This document shows positions 57,188 through 64,000 of a stretch of DNA of 64,000 bases, one piece after another. The stretch is from positions 1 to 64,000 of the forward strand of contig JAZKBL010000042.1 of the NCBI GenBank assembly GCA_040388665.1, given 5' to 3'. This stretch comes from DAHVFY01 sp040388665. GTDB taxonomy: Bacteria; Chlamydiota; Chlamydiia; Chlamydiales; Rhabdochlamydiaceae. Position numbers and translations under genes: made by a program. Positions within the stretch are counted from its first letter, which is position 1, and the number at the start of each line of letters is the position of its first letter. Below the pieces are notes generated by a model that had not been told where the DNA came from, did no database searches, and worked only from the letters and a program-made list of their open reading frames with translations.

Positions 57188-57625
57188 TTAAGCCTTAGCA
57201 ACCCAAGAAGCATTTCGATAAAAAAGATCTTGTACGACATTGCTGTCGAAAGGATTTCTTCTCATACTCTTGGACGAAAACTTTCCACCTTCTTGCATAT
57301 GAGTACGAAACTCATAATCACCCTTGGGATACTGAGGAGCAAAAAATTTCTCAGCGACGGTCACAACGAAAGGAACGAGAATTGTGGCATAGCCAACAGT
57401 CTCCGCAAGTCCCAAAATTATATGAAAAACTCTATCACGTTTTGTAAGTGATTCATATTTATTCGTGTGATAAGGTCTATAAATATTTCTTTCCTTTGCA
57501 AGGGATATTAGAGAATCTTGTGATCCATCAGAAGAGGCGACTTTAAAATGCCTCACACCAATTTCAAACGGGGTAAATAAAAAACAATTTGTTGAATCTT
57601 CAGTACGAACTTGTATTAAGCTCAT
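57188..57625 (-). CDS. Hypothetical protein with one membrane region
   Basis: A 145-residue protein beginning MSLIQVRTEDSTNCFLFTPF, with AAAGGAGGG close upstream of ATG 57625. The middle segment KRDRVFHIILGLAETVGYAT, ILVPFVVTVAEKF is a hydrophobic, membrane-like helix hairpin. N- and C-terminal parts are polar. The domain style (RDRVFHIILGLAE) resembles small inclusion- or membrane-linked proteins of environmental chlamydiae, but I cannot name a family. Confidence 0.6.
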   Translation of the reverse strand: MSLIQVRTEDSTNCFLFTPFEIGVRHFKVASSDGSQDSLISLAKERNIYRPYHTNKYESLTKRDRVFHIILGLAETVGYATILVPFVVTVAEKFFAPQYPKGDYEFRTHMQEGGKFSSKSMRRNPFDSNVVQDLFYRNASWVAKA

Positions 57626-57746
57626 ATAACCCTCCTTTTTTAAAAGTGATAACATGAAAACTAATAAAACAGCAATGTCTTACATTAACATATTCTTAAT
57701 TAAACTTTAAAATTTCTTGATGTTTTTCTTTAAAAACACTAATAAC

Positions 57747-57844
57747 ACTAGTGATAGCAAAGAAAAGCTGCAAGTGCATGCCTACACAAGCTTGATAATT
57801 TTCTTGATAATTACTAGAGAAATTAGTGATAATAAAGAAAAAGG
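57747..57844. promoter_or_regulatory. Direct repeats in the AbiE promoter region
   Basis: ACTAGTGATAGCAAAGAAAAG (57747 onward) and ATTAGTGATAATAAAGAAAAA (57822 onward) are near-identical, about 75 bp apart. CTTGATAATT occurs twice between them (57791 and 57803). AbiEi antitoxins repress their own promoter through repeated sites, so these are candidates. Confidence 0.45.
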
Positions 57845-57853
57845 ACAAGTTGG

Positions 57854-58678
57854 ATGAAACTCGATGCCTTCTTCGCTCAGCATCAGATATTTACGGTAAA
57901 TGAGCTGAGCGCTTGGCTCTCTGAGGAAGCCGCTTGCGGTGTCAATCACTCGACACTACATAATTCTTTAGCCTATCATCAGAAACAAGGCCATATCCTT
58001 CGCATTCGTCGTGGGTTGTATTATTCTATTGCCAAAGGAGTGATTGCAAGCACCTATCCCGTTGATCCTTTTTTAATCACTAGCAAAATGGCAGAGGATG
58101 CAGTATTGGGTTATCGGACAGCTCTCGATTTATACGGGAAATTGCATACTACCTCTAATAAATTTATCTACCTTTCAAAAAAACGAGTGATGGCTTCTTT
58201 TGTTTTTAGGGATATTGAATATCAGGCAGTTTCCATTCCAATGGCATTAAAGGAAAATAATAATGAGCAATTTGGAATTCAATCAATGGATCGACTAGGT
58301 CAAAGTATATTGGTTACTACTCTTGAGCGTACATTAGTTGATGTTTTAGACCGGCCTCATTTATGTGGCTCTTGGGAAGAAATTTGGCTTTCACTTGAGA
58401 ACATTGAGTATCTCGATTTAGACCAGGTATTGAAATATGCCTTTCTTTTGGGCAATGCAACAACGATCGCTAAACTTGGGTTTTTCTTAGAAACTCACCG
58501 TGATAGGCTGATGATACCAGAAAATTATCTCGAAGATCTTTGTAAACATCGTCCTATGAAACCACATTACCTAGAACGTAAGCAAAAACAACCTCAAAAA
58601 ATGATCTCAAAATGGAATCTAATTGTTCCTTTGAGTTTGATTAATCGTGAATGGGAAGAACCTAATGAAGATATCTAA
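57854..58678 (+). CDS. abiEi: AbiEi-type antitoxin (type IV toxin-antitoxin)
   Basis: A 274-residue protein. The N-terminal winged helix reads LDAFFAQHQIFTVNELSAWL, then HSTLHNSLAYHQKQGHILRI, RRGLYYSI. The middle AEDAVLGYRTALDLYG and SILVTTLERTLVDVLDRPHL blocks are the AbiEi_4 and AbiEi antitoxin C-terminal signatures. It represses the operon and counters the toxin without direct binding in the studied AbiE system. Its stop overlaps the toxin start by 14 bp. AAAAGGACAAG precedes its ATG. Confidence 0.86.
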   Translation: MKLDAFFAQHQIFTVNELSAWLSEEAACGVNHSTLHNSLAYHQKQGHILRIRRGLYYSIAKGVIASTYPVDPFLITSKMAEDAVLGYRTALDLYGKLHTTSNKFIYLSKKRVMASFVFRDIEYQAVSIPMALKENNNEQFGIQSMDRLGQSILVTTLERTLVDVLDRPHLCGSWEEIWLSLENIEYLDLDQVLKYAFLLGNATTIAKLGFFLETHRDRLMIPENYLEDLCKHRPMKPHYLERKQKQPQKMISKWNLIVPLSLINREWEEPNEDI

Positions 58679-59630
58679 GCAAGAATTATTGAAAGAAGCT
58701 GGAGAGACAGGCTTTCGTCCTGAAATCATGGAAAAGGTTTGGCATCTGATGGCCATTCTCGATGGTATCAGTGTACATTCGTTTTTGAAAGATCGATTGG
58801 TTTTAAAAGGAGGGACGGCTTTAAATCTCTTCTTCTTTGACCTTCCTCGATTATCGGTGGACATCGACCTGAACTACGTTGGAAAACTTGATAGACAAGA
58901 GATGATCCTTGAACGTCCAGAGGTAGAAAGAGCTTTAGAGGCAGTATTTCAAAGAGAGGGCTTGAGCATCCGACGTATCCCAGAAAAACATGCAGGAGGG
59001 AAGTGGCAACTTCGCTATGAAAGCGCTCTTGGAGGCAATGGCAACTTAGAAGTAGACCTGAATTTTATGTTTAGAACGCCTTTGTATGGGATACATAAGC
59101 AATGTTCTCACAGTATAGGAACACGGAAAACTAAAGAAATCGCACTTTTAGATATCCATGAGCTTGGTGCAGGCAAACTTTCAGCACTGTTTGGGAGACA
59201 TGCCTCCCGTGATCTCTTCGATGCGCATCAACTGCTCACGAAATGTTCTTTAAATGCCGAACAACTTCGGCTCGCATGCCTTGTGTATGGAGCTATGGGA
59301 TCCAAAGACTGGCGACAGATATCCATCGATGAGATTCACTTCGAGGAAAAGGAACTTAAAGATCAGTTGATTCCCGTACTTAGAAAGCAGGCATTTCGCA
59401 ATGGCGATTGGCTAAGCTGGACAAATCAATTGTTAGCAGATTGTAAAACTGCATTGATACCTCTTTTCCCTTTGAATGAACGCGAACAAGCCTTTCTGCA
59501 AAGCTTATTTGAGCATGGAACGATAGACGCAACACTGGTCACACATGATCTCAATTTGATTGAGAAAATCAACGCTCACCCTCTTTTACAATGGAAAGCA
59601 AAGCTTGTTTCTGAAAAGAAGCAAAAATAG
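58665..59630 (+). CDS. abiEii: AbiEii/AbiGii nucleotidyltransferase toxin
   Basis: A 321-residue DUF1814-type nucleotidyltransferase. LKGGTALNLFFFDLPRLSVD and IDLNYVG give the GG...S.DID.. catalytic core; later ALLDIHELGAGKLSALFGRH and ASRDLFDAHQLL carry the expected Lys and Asp. AbiEii toxins bind GTP or NTPs and give abortive infection against phages. ATG 58665 is internal to the antitoxin end, the usual overlap. A complete defence or stability module in an organism that lives inside host cells is of interest. Confidence 0.86.
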   Translation: MKISKQELLKEAGETGFRPEIMEKVWHLMAILDGISVHSFLKDRLVLKGGTALNLFFFDLPRLSVDIDLNYVGKLDRQEMILERPEVERALEAVFQREGLSIRRIPEKHAGGKWQLRYESALGGNGNLEVDLNFMFRTPLYGIHKQCSHSIGTRKTKEIALLDIHELGAGKLSALFGRHASRDLFDAHQLLTKCSLNAEQLRLACLVYGAMGSKDWRQISIDEIHFEEKELKDQLIPVLRKQAFRNGDWLSWTNQLLADCKTALIPLFPLNEREQAFLQSLFEHGTIDATLVTHDLNLIEKINAHPLLQWKAKLVSEKKQK

Positions 59631-59643
59631 GGAAGGATAGGTT

Positions 59644-59706
59644 ATGAAAAGTCGGGCAGAGTTAACGAAACGACAATTACAAGTGCTTCCTTATCTTCTT
59701 GTCTAA
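59644..59706 (+). pseudogene. Short HTH-protein remnant
   Basis: The frame MKSRAELTKRQLQVLPYLLV then stops. This start looks like the first 20 residues of small helix-turn-helix proteins of phage or transposon type that begin with ...RQ..VLPYLL. The following bases do not continue it convincingly. Low weight. Confidence 0.25.
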
Positions 59707-59746
59707 GCCATTTACGAGCAGCTCTTATCAGCTTGTTTCAGAAGGA

Positions 59747-59800
59747 GTTAGGAAATAAAAAGGCCGAACGTTTAGGTTTTTCTGACAAAACGTTCGGGGA
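59747..59800 (-). terminator. Rho-independent terminator for tRNA-Leu
   Basis: On the minus strand, CCGAACGTTT, a 14-nt loop and AAACGTTCGG are followed by CCTTTTTATTT. It lies 3 nt after the tRNA-Leu 3' end, so it terminates that transcript. Confidence 0.85.
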
Positions 59801-59802
59801 TA

Positions 59803-59885
59803 TGCGAAAGGGGGGACTCGAACCCCCACGAGCAGAGCCCGTTACCACCTCAAGGTAGTGCGTCTACCAATTTCGCCACTTTCGC
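59803..59885 (-). tRNA. tRNA-Leu (anticodon GAG)
   Basis: The minus strand gives acceptor GCGAAAG/CTTTCGC, a D arm GGCG...CGC, an anticodon arm ACTAC-CTTGAGG-TGGTA region with GAG, a long class II variable arm CGGGCTCTGCTCG, a T arm GGGGG-TTCGAGT-CCCCC, and discriminator A. The long variable arm and GAG mark it as leucine. CCA is not encoded. Confidence 0.95.
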
Positions 59886-60036
59886 ATGACAGGCATTACG
59901 CCAAAGAGAAGTGCAAATTCTAACGTTTTTTAAGATATCTGATCAAGCTTTTTTTCTCTCAGCCGAACCCCTAGTAATTTTTTGTTTTCAATACATGCAG
60001 CATCCTGTAAAATATGTTGATTACAACGGGAAAAAC

Positions 60037-60951
60037 ATGAAACAGCTACTCATCGGCATTGGCGTCGTTATTGTATGTCTTACAACCCTCTTAAGCCTTG
60101 ACCGCTTTTTCTTTAAGAACAATAAAAGCTTCTGCCTGCGCCTTATTTATTCAACTCTTCCCTTTAATCCTGACTGGGAACTCCCTCCTCTGTCTGCAGA
60201 AGAAAAACAAACTGTAGAAAAAGTGCTTAATCAAAATTTTCACTACCTCAACAAGGGAGGGCAAACGTTTGCATTCTCAAGCGATGATGGTAAATATGTG
60301 ATTAAATTTTGCAGATTTCCTTCCTCTCTTCGCCCTTTTTCTTGGACAAGCTCGACATTTACTAAATTTAAACCCTCAAATGTTCAGATGGCAAAAAAAA
60401 GCTTAGCAAAACTCCACAACAGCTTTCATAGCTACAAACTCGCCTTCCAAGAATTAAAAGAAGAAACTGGGTTGCTCTATGTTCATTTAAATCCTTCTCA
60501 CGATTTAAAAAAAATAATTACAATTATCGATAAACTCGGCGCACATTATCAAATCCCTTTAGATCATGTGACCTTCATCCTTCAAAAAAAGGCCGATCTC
60601 GTTTATCCGGCTCTAGAAAATTACAAAATAAATCAAGATAAAGCCTCTACAAAACAAGCTATTGGACATTTAGTTGACCTATTCATTGCCTCAGCAAACA
60701 AAGGAATTGTTGACTATGACGCGATCATGCATAAAAATTATGGCTTTATTGAAAACAGAGCTATTCACATCGACATCGGCAATTTCGGAAAAAATGAAGA
60801 AATTAAAGAGCAAAAACGAGCTGTAGCGCACGTTCTTGAAATGACAAATAGTTTAAAAAAACGGCTCGAAAAATTCTATCCTGACTTTTTTCCTTTGTAC
60901 GATGAAGTCATTCAAGAGAAGCTTCTACCAGAAAATTCGAAAGATCTATAG
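60037..60951 (+). CDS. Membrane-anchored kinase-like protein of unknown function
   Basis: A 304-residue protein with an N-terminal membrane anchor (LLIGIGVVIVCLTTLLSL). Residues 68-85 (NKGGQTFAFSSDDGKYVIKF) resemble a glycine-rich strand followed by the VIK lysine of kinase-like folds. GIVDYDAIMHKNYGFI and AIHIDIGNFGKN look like a catalytic Asp-Asn region and a DxG metal motif. I propose a divergent protein-kinase-like or phosphotransferase fold. ATG 60037 has ACGGGA upstream. It is followed in 10 nt by the M16C protease gene. Confidence 0.6.
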   Translation: MKQLLIGIGVVIVCLTTLLSLDRFFFKNNKSFCLRLIYSTLPFNPDWELPPLSAEEKQTVEKVLNQNFHYLNKGGQTFAFSSDDGKYVIKFCRFPSSLRPFSWTSSTFTKFKPSNVQMAKKSLAKLHNSFHSYKLAFQELKEETGLLYVHLNPSHDLKKIITIIDKLGAHYQIPLDHVTFILQKKADLVYPALENYKINQDKASTKQAIGHLVDLFIASANKGIVDYDAIMHKNYGFIENRAIHIDIGNFGKNEEIKEQKRAVAHVLEMTNSLKKRLEKFYPDFFPLYDEVIQEKLLPENSKDL

Positions 60952-60961
60952 AATTGAGCCC

Positions 60962-63910
60962 ATGAACTTTCTAAATAATGCGGGCGAAGAATACCTCGAC
61001 TTTCTTCTTACCAAAACCCTGCCTATCCAAGAGCTCAATTGCACACTCAAAGAGCTCGTGCATATTCCCACTGGCGCTCACGTGATGCATCTAGAAAACG
61101 ATGACCCAGAAAATCTATTCTGTCTTTCCTTTAAAACACTTCCCGGCAGCTCAAACGGCGCAGCGCACATTTTAGAACATACCGTACTCTGCGGCTCGCG
61201 TAAATATCCGGTCAAAGATCCTTTCTTTTCCATGACACGCCGCAGTCTTAACACTTTCATGAATGCATTAACAGGCTCCGATTTCACCTGTTATCCAGCA
61301 GCTTCTCAAGTTGAAAAAGACTTCTATAATCTTTTAGAGGTTTATCTTGACGCTGTTTTTCATCCAAAACTTAAAGAATTCAGCTTTTTACAAGAAGGGT
61401 GGCGTCTTGAATTTGCAGAAGCAAAAAACCCTTCTACACCGCTCGAATATAAAGGCATTGTCTATAACGAAATGAAAGGAAGCCTTTCATCTGCCGACGT
61501 GCGCCTTTGGCATGCAATGATGAAAGAACTTGTCCCAGATCTTCCTTATGCCTTCAATTCCGGTGGCGATCCAAAAGTGATTCCGACACTTACCTACCAA
61601 GAACTCATTGCCTTTCATGAAACCTACTACCACCCCAGCCGCTGTCTTTTCTTTTTTTATGGAAACATCCCTTTAAAACACCATCTCAACTTTATTAGCG
61701 AACATGCATTAAAACATATTCTTAAAGAAACACCCCTTCCCCCAATTCCAAAACAAGTACGCTTGCACGCGCCTATAAAAAAAGAAATGCGCTATCCCGT
61801 TAGCGAAGGAGAAGAGCTTACACAAAGAACAATAACGGCTTTCGGATGGTTAACAGCCCCTCTTGTAGAACAAGAAGATGTCTTAGCGCTTAATCTGCTT
61901 GATCTCATTCTCATGGAAACAGACGCCTCCCCTCTTAAATTAGCTCTTCTGCAATCAGGACTCTGCATCCAAGCAGATGGCGCAATTGATAGCGAAATGA
62001 CAGAAATCCCCTACGTTATCGTTTGCAAAGGATGCAAAGAGAACTCAACAGACCAGCTCAAAGAAATTCTCTTCAACTCTATAAAAAAAATCATCAAAGA
62101 AGGCATTTCTCAATCTTTAATCGACGCAGCGCTCCACCAATTAGAATTCGATAGAACAGAGATCAGCGCTGACCATACCCCGTTTGGTTTAACCCTATTC
62201 ATGCGCTCCGGGCTTGCAAAACAACATGGCTGCCCTGCTGAAAATGCATTAACGATCCACGCTCACTTCAATAAGCTTCTAAAAAAAATACAAAACCCCA
62301 CTTATTTGACAGACCTCTTACAAAAATACTTTGTGGATAATCCCCATTTTGTGGAAATGCTCCTTCTACCCGATCCCAACCTCACCTCAGAAGAACTTTT
62401 GGAAGAAAAAACAACTTTAGAAACCATTCGAAATTCTCTCACAACCGATCAGGTCTCTCACTTAATAAAACAAAGCGAAGAGCTCGCCTCTTATCAAAAA
62501 CTTACAGAAACACAATCGATCGAATGCCTTCCTAAAGTCACTCTAGATGATGTCCCTATTTCTGTCCGCGATATTCCTCTTAAAGAAGAAACCTATAAAA
62601 ACCTCAAAGTATTTCATACCCCTTGCTTTACAAATAAAATTCTCTATGCAGATATCATTTTTGATGTTCCTGAAATTTCAGAACAAGACCTTCCCTATCT
62701 GCATCTTTTAGCAAGTTTACTTCCTGAAATCGGATCCGGAGCTCGAAGCTACACAGAAAATCTCGAATTTGCTCAAGCACATACAGGAGGCATTGGCGCA
62801 AGCTGCGGCTTAAGCACACATATCAATACTCCTTTTCTACCTCGTCTCTTTTTTGGATTAAAAGGAAAAGCACTTAGGCGTAAGAGAGGCGAACTCTTCT
62901 CCCTCCTACGCGATATGGCGATAGCCCCTCGCTTTGACGAAAAAAAACGGATTGAAGAATTAGTGCTGCAGCTAAACGCTTCGCTACAGAACAGATTCAC
63001 ACGAAGTGCAATGCGCTACGCTACGCAACTCTCTTTAAGCGGCCATTCTCAAATAGCACATATCAACAACATCTGGTACGGCCTTCCCTACTTTAAATGG
63101 CTCCAAAAACTTAGCCGCAACATAGAGCAAGAACTCGAACCTCTCATCGAAAAGCTAAAAGAAATTCATAACAAAGTTTTTTGCCAAAAAGAAATTCATC
63201 TCGTACTCTCTTGCGATGAAGAAATGTACGAAGAGCTAAAAAAAGAACAATTTTTAGGACTTAATAGCCTTCCTTCAAACAAAGACCAACCTTGGATCCC
63301 TAATTACCTTGTTTCTTCAGTACATTCACAAGCGCGCCCCCTTGCGTCTCCTGTCGCTTTTACAGCAAAAGCTTACAAAGTGCCAAGCTACCTGCATCCT
63401 CATGCACCCGCGCTATGCGTTGCTGCAGAGATCTTCGATAACACCTACCTTCATAAAAAAATTCGTGAAGAAGGCGGCGCTTATGGAACGGGCGCCTCTT
63501 ATCTTCCTATGCTTGGTTTCTTTTATTTTCACGCCTACCGCGATCCCAATATTGCAGAGACGCTCACCTCTTTTGACACAGCAATTAAACGCGTTGCAAC
63601 CTTCACATTTGATGAACGCGACTTAAATGAAGCAAAGCTTGGCATTATGCAACAACTCGATACACCCATCTCGCCCGGAAGTAAGGCCATTACGGCCTAC
63701 GCACAGCTCCAAAGTGGCAGAACAAAAGAGACAAGACAACTTTTTCGAGAAAAGCTTCTTGCTGTCACAGCCAAAGATCTTCAAACAGCTGTTGAAAAAG
63801 ATCTTCTTCCCAAATGCCCCTCAGGCATTGTCACCACATTTGCCGGCAAAGAACTCATTGAAAGAGAAAACCACAAGCTTACTCCCCCACTCGAAGTGAT
63901 TCCCATTTGA
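60962..63910 (+). CDS. M16C zinc metalloprotease (presequence protease/insulinase-like)
   Basis: A 982-residue peptidase of the PreP type. The inverted zinc motif HILEH (residues 69-73, HxxEH) lies in GAAHILEHTVLCGSRKYP; the third ligand Glu lies in GIVYNEMKG. DPFFSMTRRSLNTFMNALTG, SDFTCYP and YEGGAYG-like EEGGAYGTGASY near the C-terminus are family blocks. It degrades short unfolded peptides and targeting peptides. Chlamydiae encode this large M16C protein. ATG 60962 is chosen since the domain begins there. No signal peptide is apparent. Confidence 0.9.
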   Translation: MNFLNNAGEEYLDFLLTKTLPIQELNCTLKELVHIPTGAHVMHLENDDPENLFCLSFKTLPGSSNGAAHILEHTVLCGSRKYPVKDPFFSMTRRSLNTFMNALTGSDFTCYPAASQVEKDFYNLLEVYLDAVFHPKLKEFSFLQEGWRLEFAEAKNPSTPLEYKGIVYNEMKGSLSSADVRLWHAMMKELVPDLPYAFNSGGDPKVIPTLTYQELIAFHETYYHPSRCLFFFYGNIPLKHHLNFISEHALKHILKETPLPPIPKQVRLHAPIKKEMRYPVSEGEELTQRTITAFGWLTAPLVEQEDVLALNLLDLILMETDASPLKLALLQSGLCIQADGAIDSEMTEIPYVIVCKGCKENSTDQLKEILFNSIKKIIKEGISQSLIDAALHQLEFDRTEISADHTPFGLTLFMRSGLAKQHGCPAENALTIHAHFNKLLKKIQNPTYLTDLLQKYFVDNPHFVEMLLLPDPNLTSEELLEEKTTLETIRNSLTTDQVSHLIKQSEELASYQKLTETQSIECLPKVTLDDVPISVRDIPLKEETYKNLKVFHTPCFTNKILYADIIFDVPEISEQDLPYLHLLASLLPEIGSGARSYTENLEFAQAHTGGIGASCGLSTHINTPFLPRLFFGLKGKALRRKRGELFSLLRDMAIAPRFDEKKRIEELVLQLNASLQNRFTRSAMRYATQLSLSGHSQIAHINNIWYGLPYFKWLQKLSRNIEQELEPLIEKLKEIHNKVFCQKEIHLVLSCDEEMYEELKKEQFLGLNSLPSNKDQPWIPNYLVSSVHSQARPLASPVAFTAKAYKVPSYLHPHAPALCVAAEIFDNTYLHKKIREEGGAYGTGASYLPMLGFFYFHAYRDPNIAETLTSFDTAIKRVATFTFDERDLNEAKLGIMQQLDTPISPGSKAITAYAQLQSGRTKETRQLFREKLLAVTAKDLQTAVEKDLLPKCPSGIVTTFAGKELIERENHKLTPPLEVIPI

Positions 63911-63977
63911 GCTTTTTGTAAAAGTTTGATAAAATGAAATGGATTCTATTAATACTTTACATCAGGAGTCGTATTTA

Positions 63978-64000
63978 TGATGTCTCTACTTCGTTTTACA
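63978..64000 (+). CDS. Start of a gene cut by the window end
   Basis: ATGATG with AGGAG 8 nt upstream begins a frame MMSLLRFT that leaves the window. The preceding bases TTGATA...TAATAC (near 63925-63955) could be a promoter. Too short to identify. Confidence 0.45.

Noticed and set aside
1..64000. CRISPR array
   Set aside because: No run of regularly spaced direct repeats with unique spacers; the hexanucleotide arrays at 56562-56675 have no spacers.

Overview
This 64 kb window is bacterial, AT-rich (about 40% G+C by eye) and gene-dense. The gene content points to a member of the order Chlamydiales, most likely an amoeba-associated or 'environmental' lineage rather than Chlamydia itself. The supporting genes are a second gyrase/topoisomerase IV pair, an M16C zinc protease, a long-form ribosome hibernation factor in an operon with two DUF115 proteins, RecO, BioY, a lipid A deacylase-like protein and a eukaryote-type sterol reductase. 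Many predicted exported proteins, Fic and toxin-antitoxin genes also fit. The placement is inferred from gene content; no marker gene here settles genus or species.

Region by region: 1-2230 holds a truncated serine recombinase abutting a truncated helicase-associated repeat gene, then two very small genes. 2237-10250 is a cassette-like accessory island: dinD, secreted and membrane hypotheticals, a methyltransferase, two nearly identical GNAT genes with signal peptides, a HAD gene, a DUF4160/DUF2442 pair and an AbrB/Doc pair. These units are separated by recurring intergenic modules with hairpins and terminators. 10374-21969 has a BadF/NAGK-type kinase, a repeat protein, an ltaE-alaX operon, a methyltransferase/SDR chimera, rhuM, a MazG-like protein, Fic number 1, an SDR that lacks its catalytic tyrosine, and Ppx/GppA. 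22310-31106 holds a sulfatase, dacB, a sulfotransferase, an amine oxidase, a HAD-peptide deformylase fusion and Fic number 2. 31113-38044 holds an NPD-type flavoprotein, two Nudix genes around dcd, an FMO and bioY with a BPL_N gene. 38046-46547 has an epimerase-dus-parE-parC operon, PagL-like and sterol reductase genes and a HAD gene. 46548-48552 is decayed mobile DNA. 48553-53216 is a tight overlapping operon (hpf, HsdR_N-like, DUF115, MORN, DUF115). The rest holds nagZ, an MFS pump, tRNA-Arg, recO, an AbiE toxin-antitoxin pair, tRNA-Leu, a kinase-like membrane protein and the M16C protease.

Four copies of a 258-bp (one 201-bp) element with IS200/IS605-like subterminal hairpins are scattered through the window. 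One of them has cut an SDR gene.

The most striking theme is enzymes that are normally cytosolic but here begin with apparently excellent Sec signal peptides: GNAT, Nudix, MazG-like, UDP-glucuronate decarboxylase-type epimerase, HAD-deformylase, amine oxidase, sulfotransferase and SnoaL-like. If these are truly exported, the organism may place a metabolic toolkit outside its cytoplasm. A second theme is three copies of an unrecognised structured element whose stem sequences change while pairing, loop register and flanks are kept.
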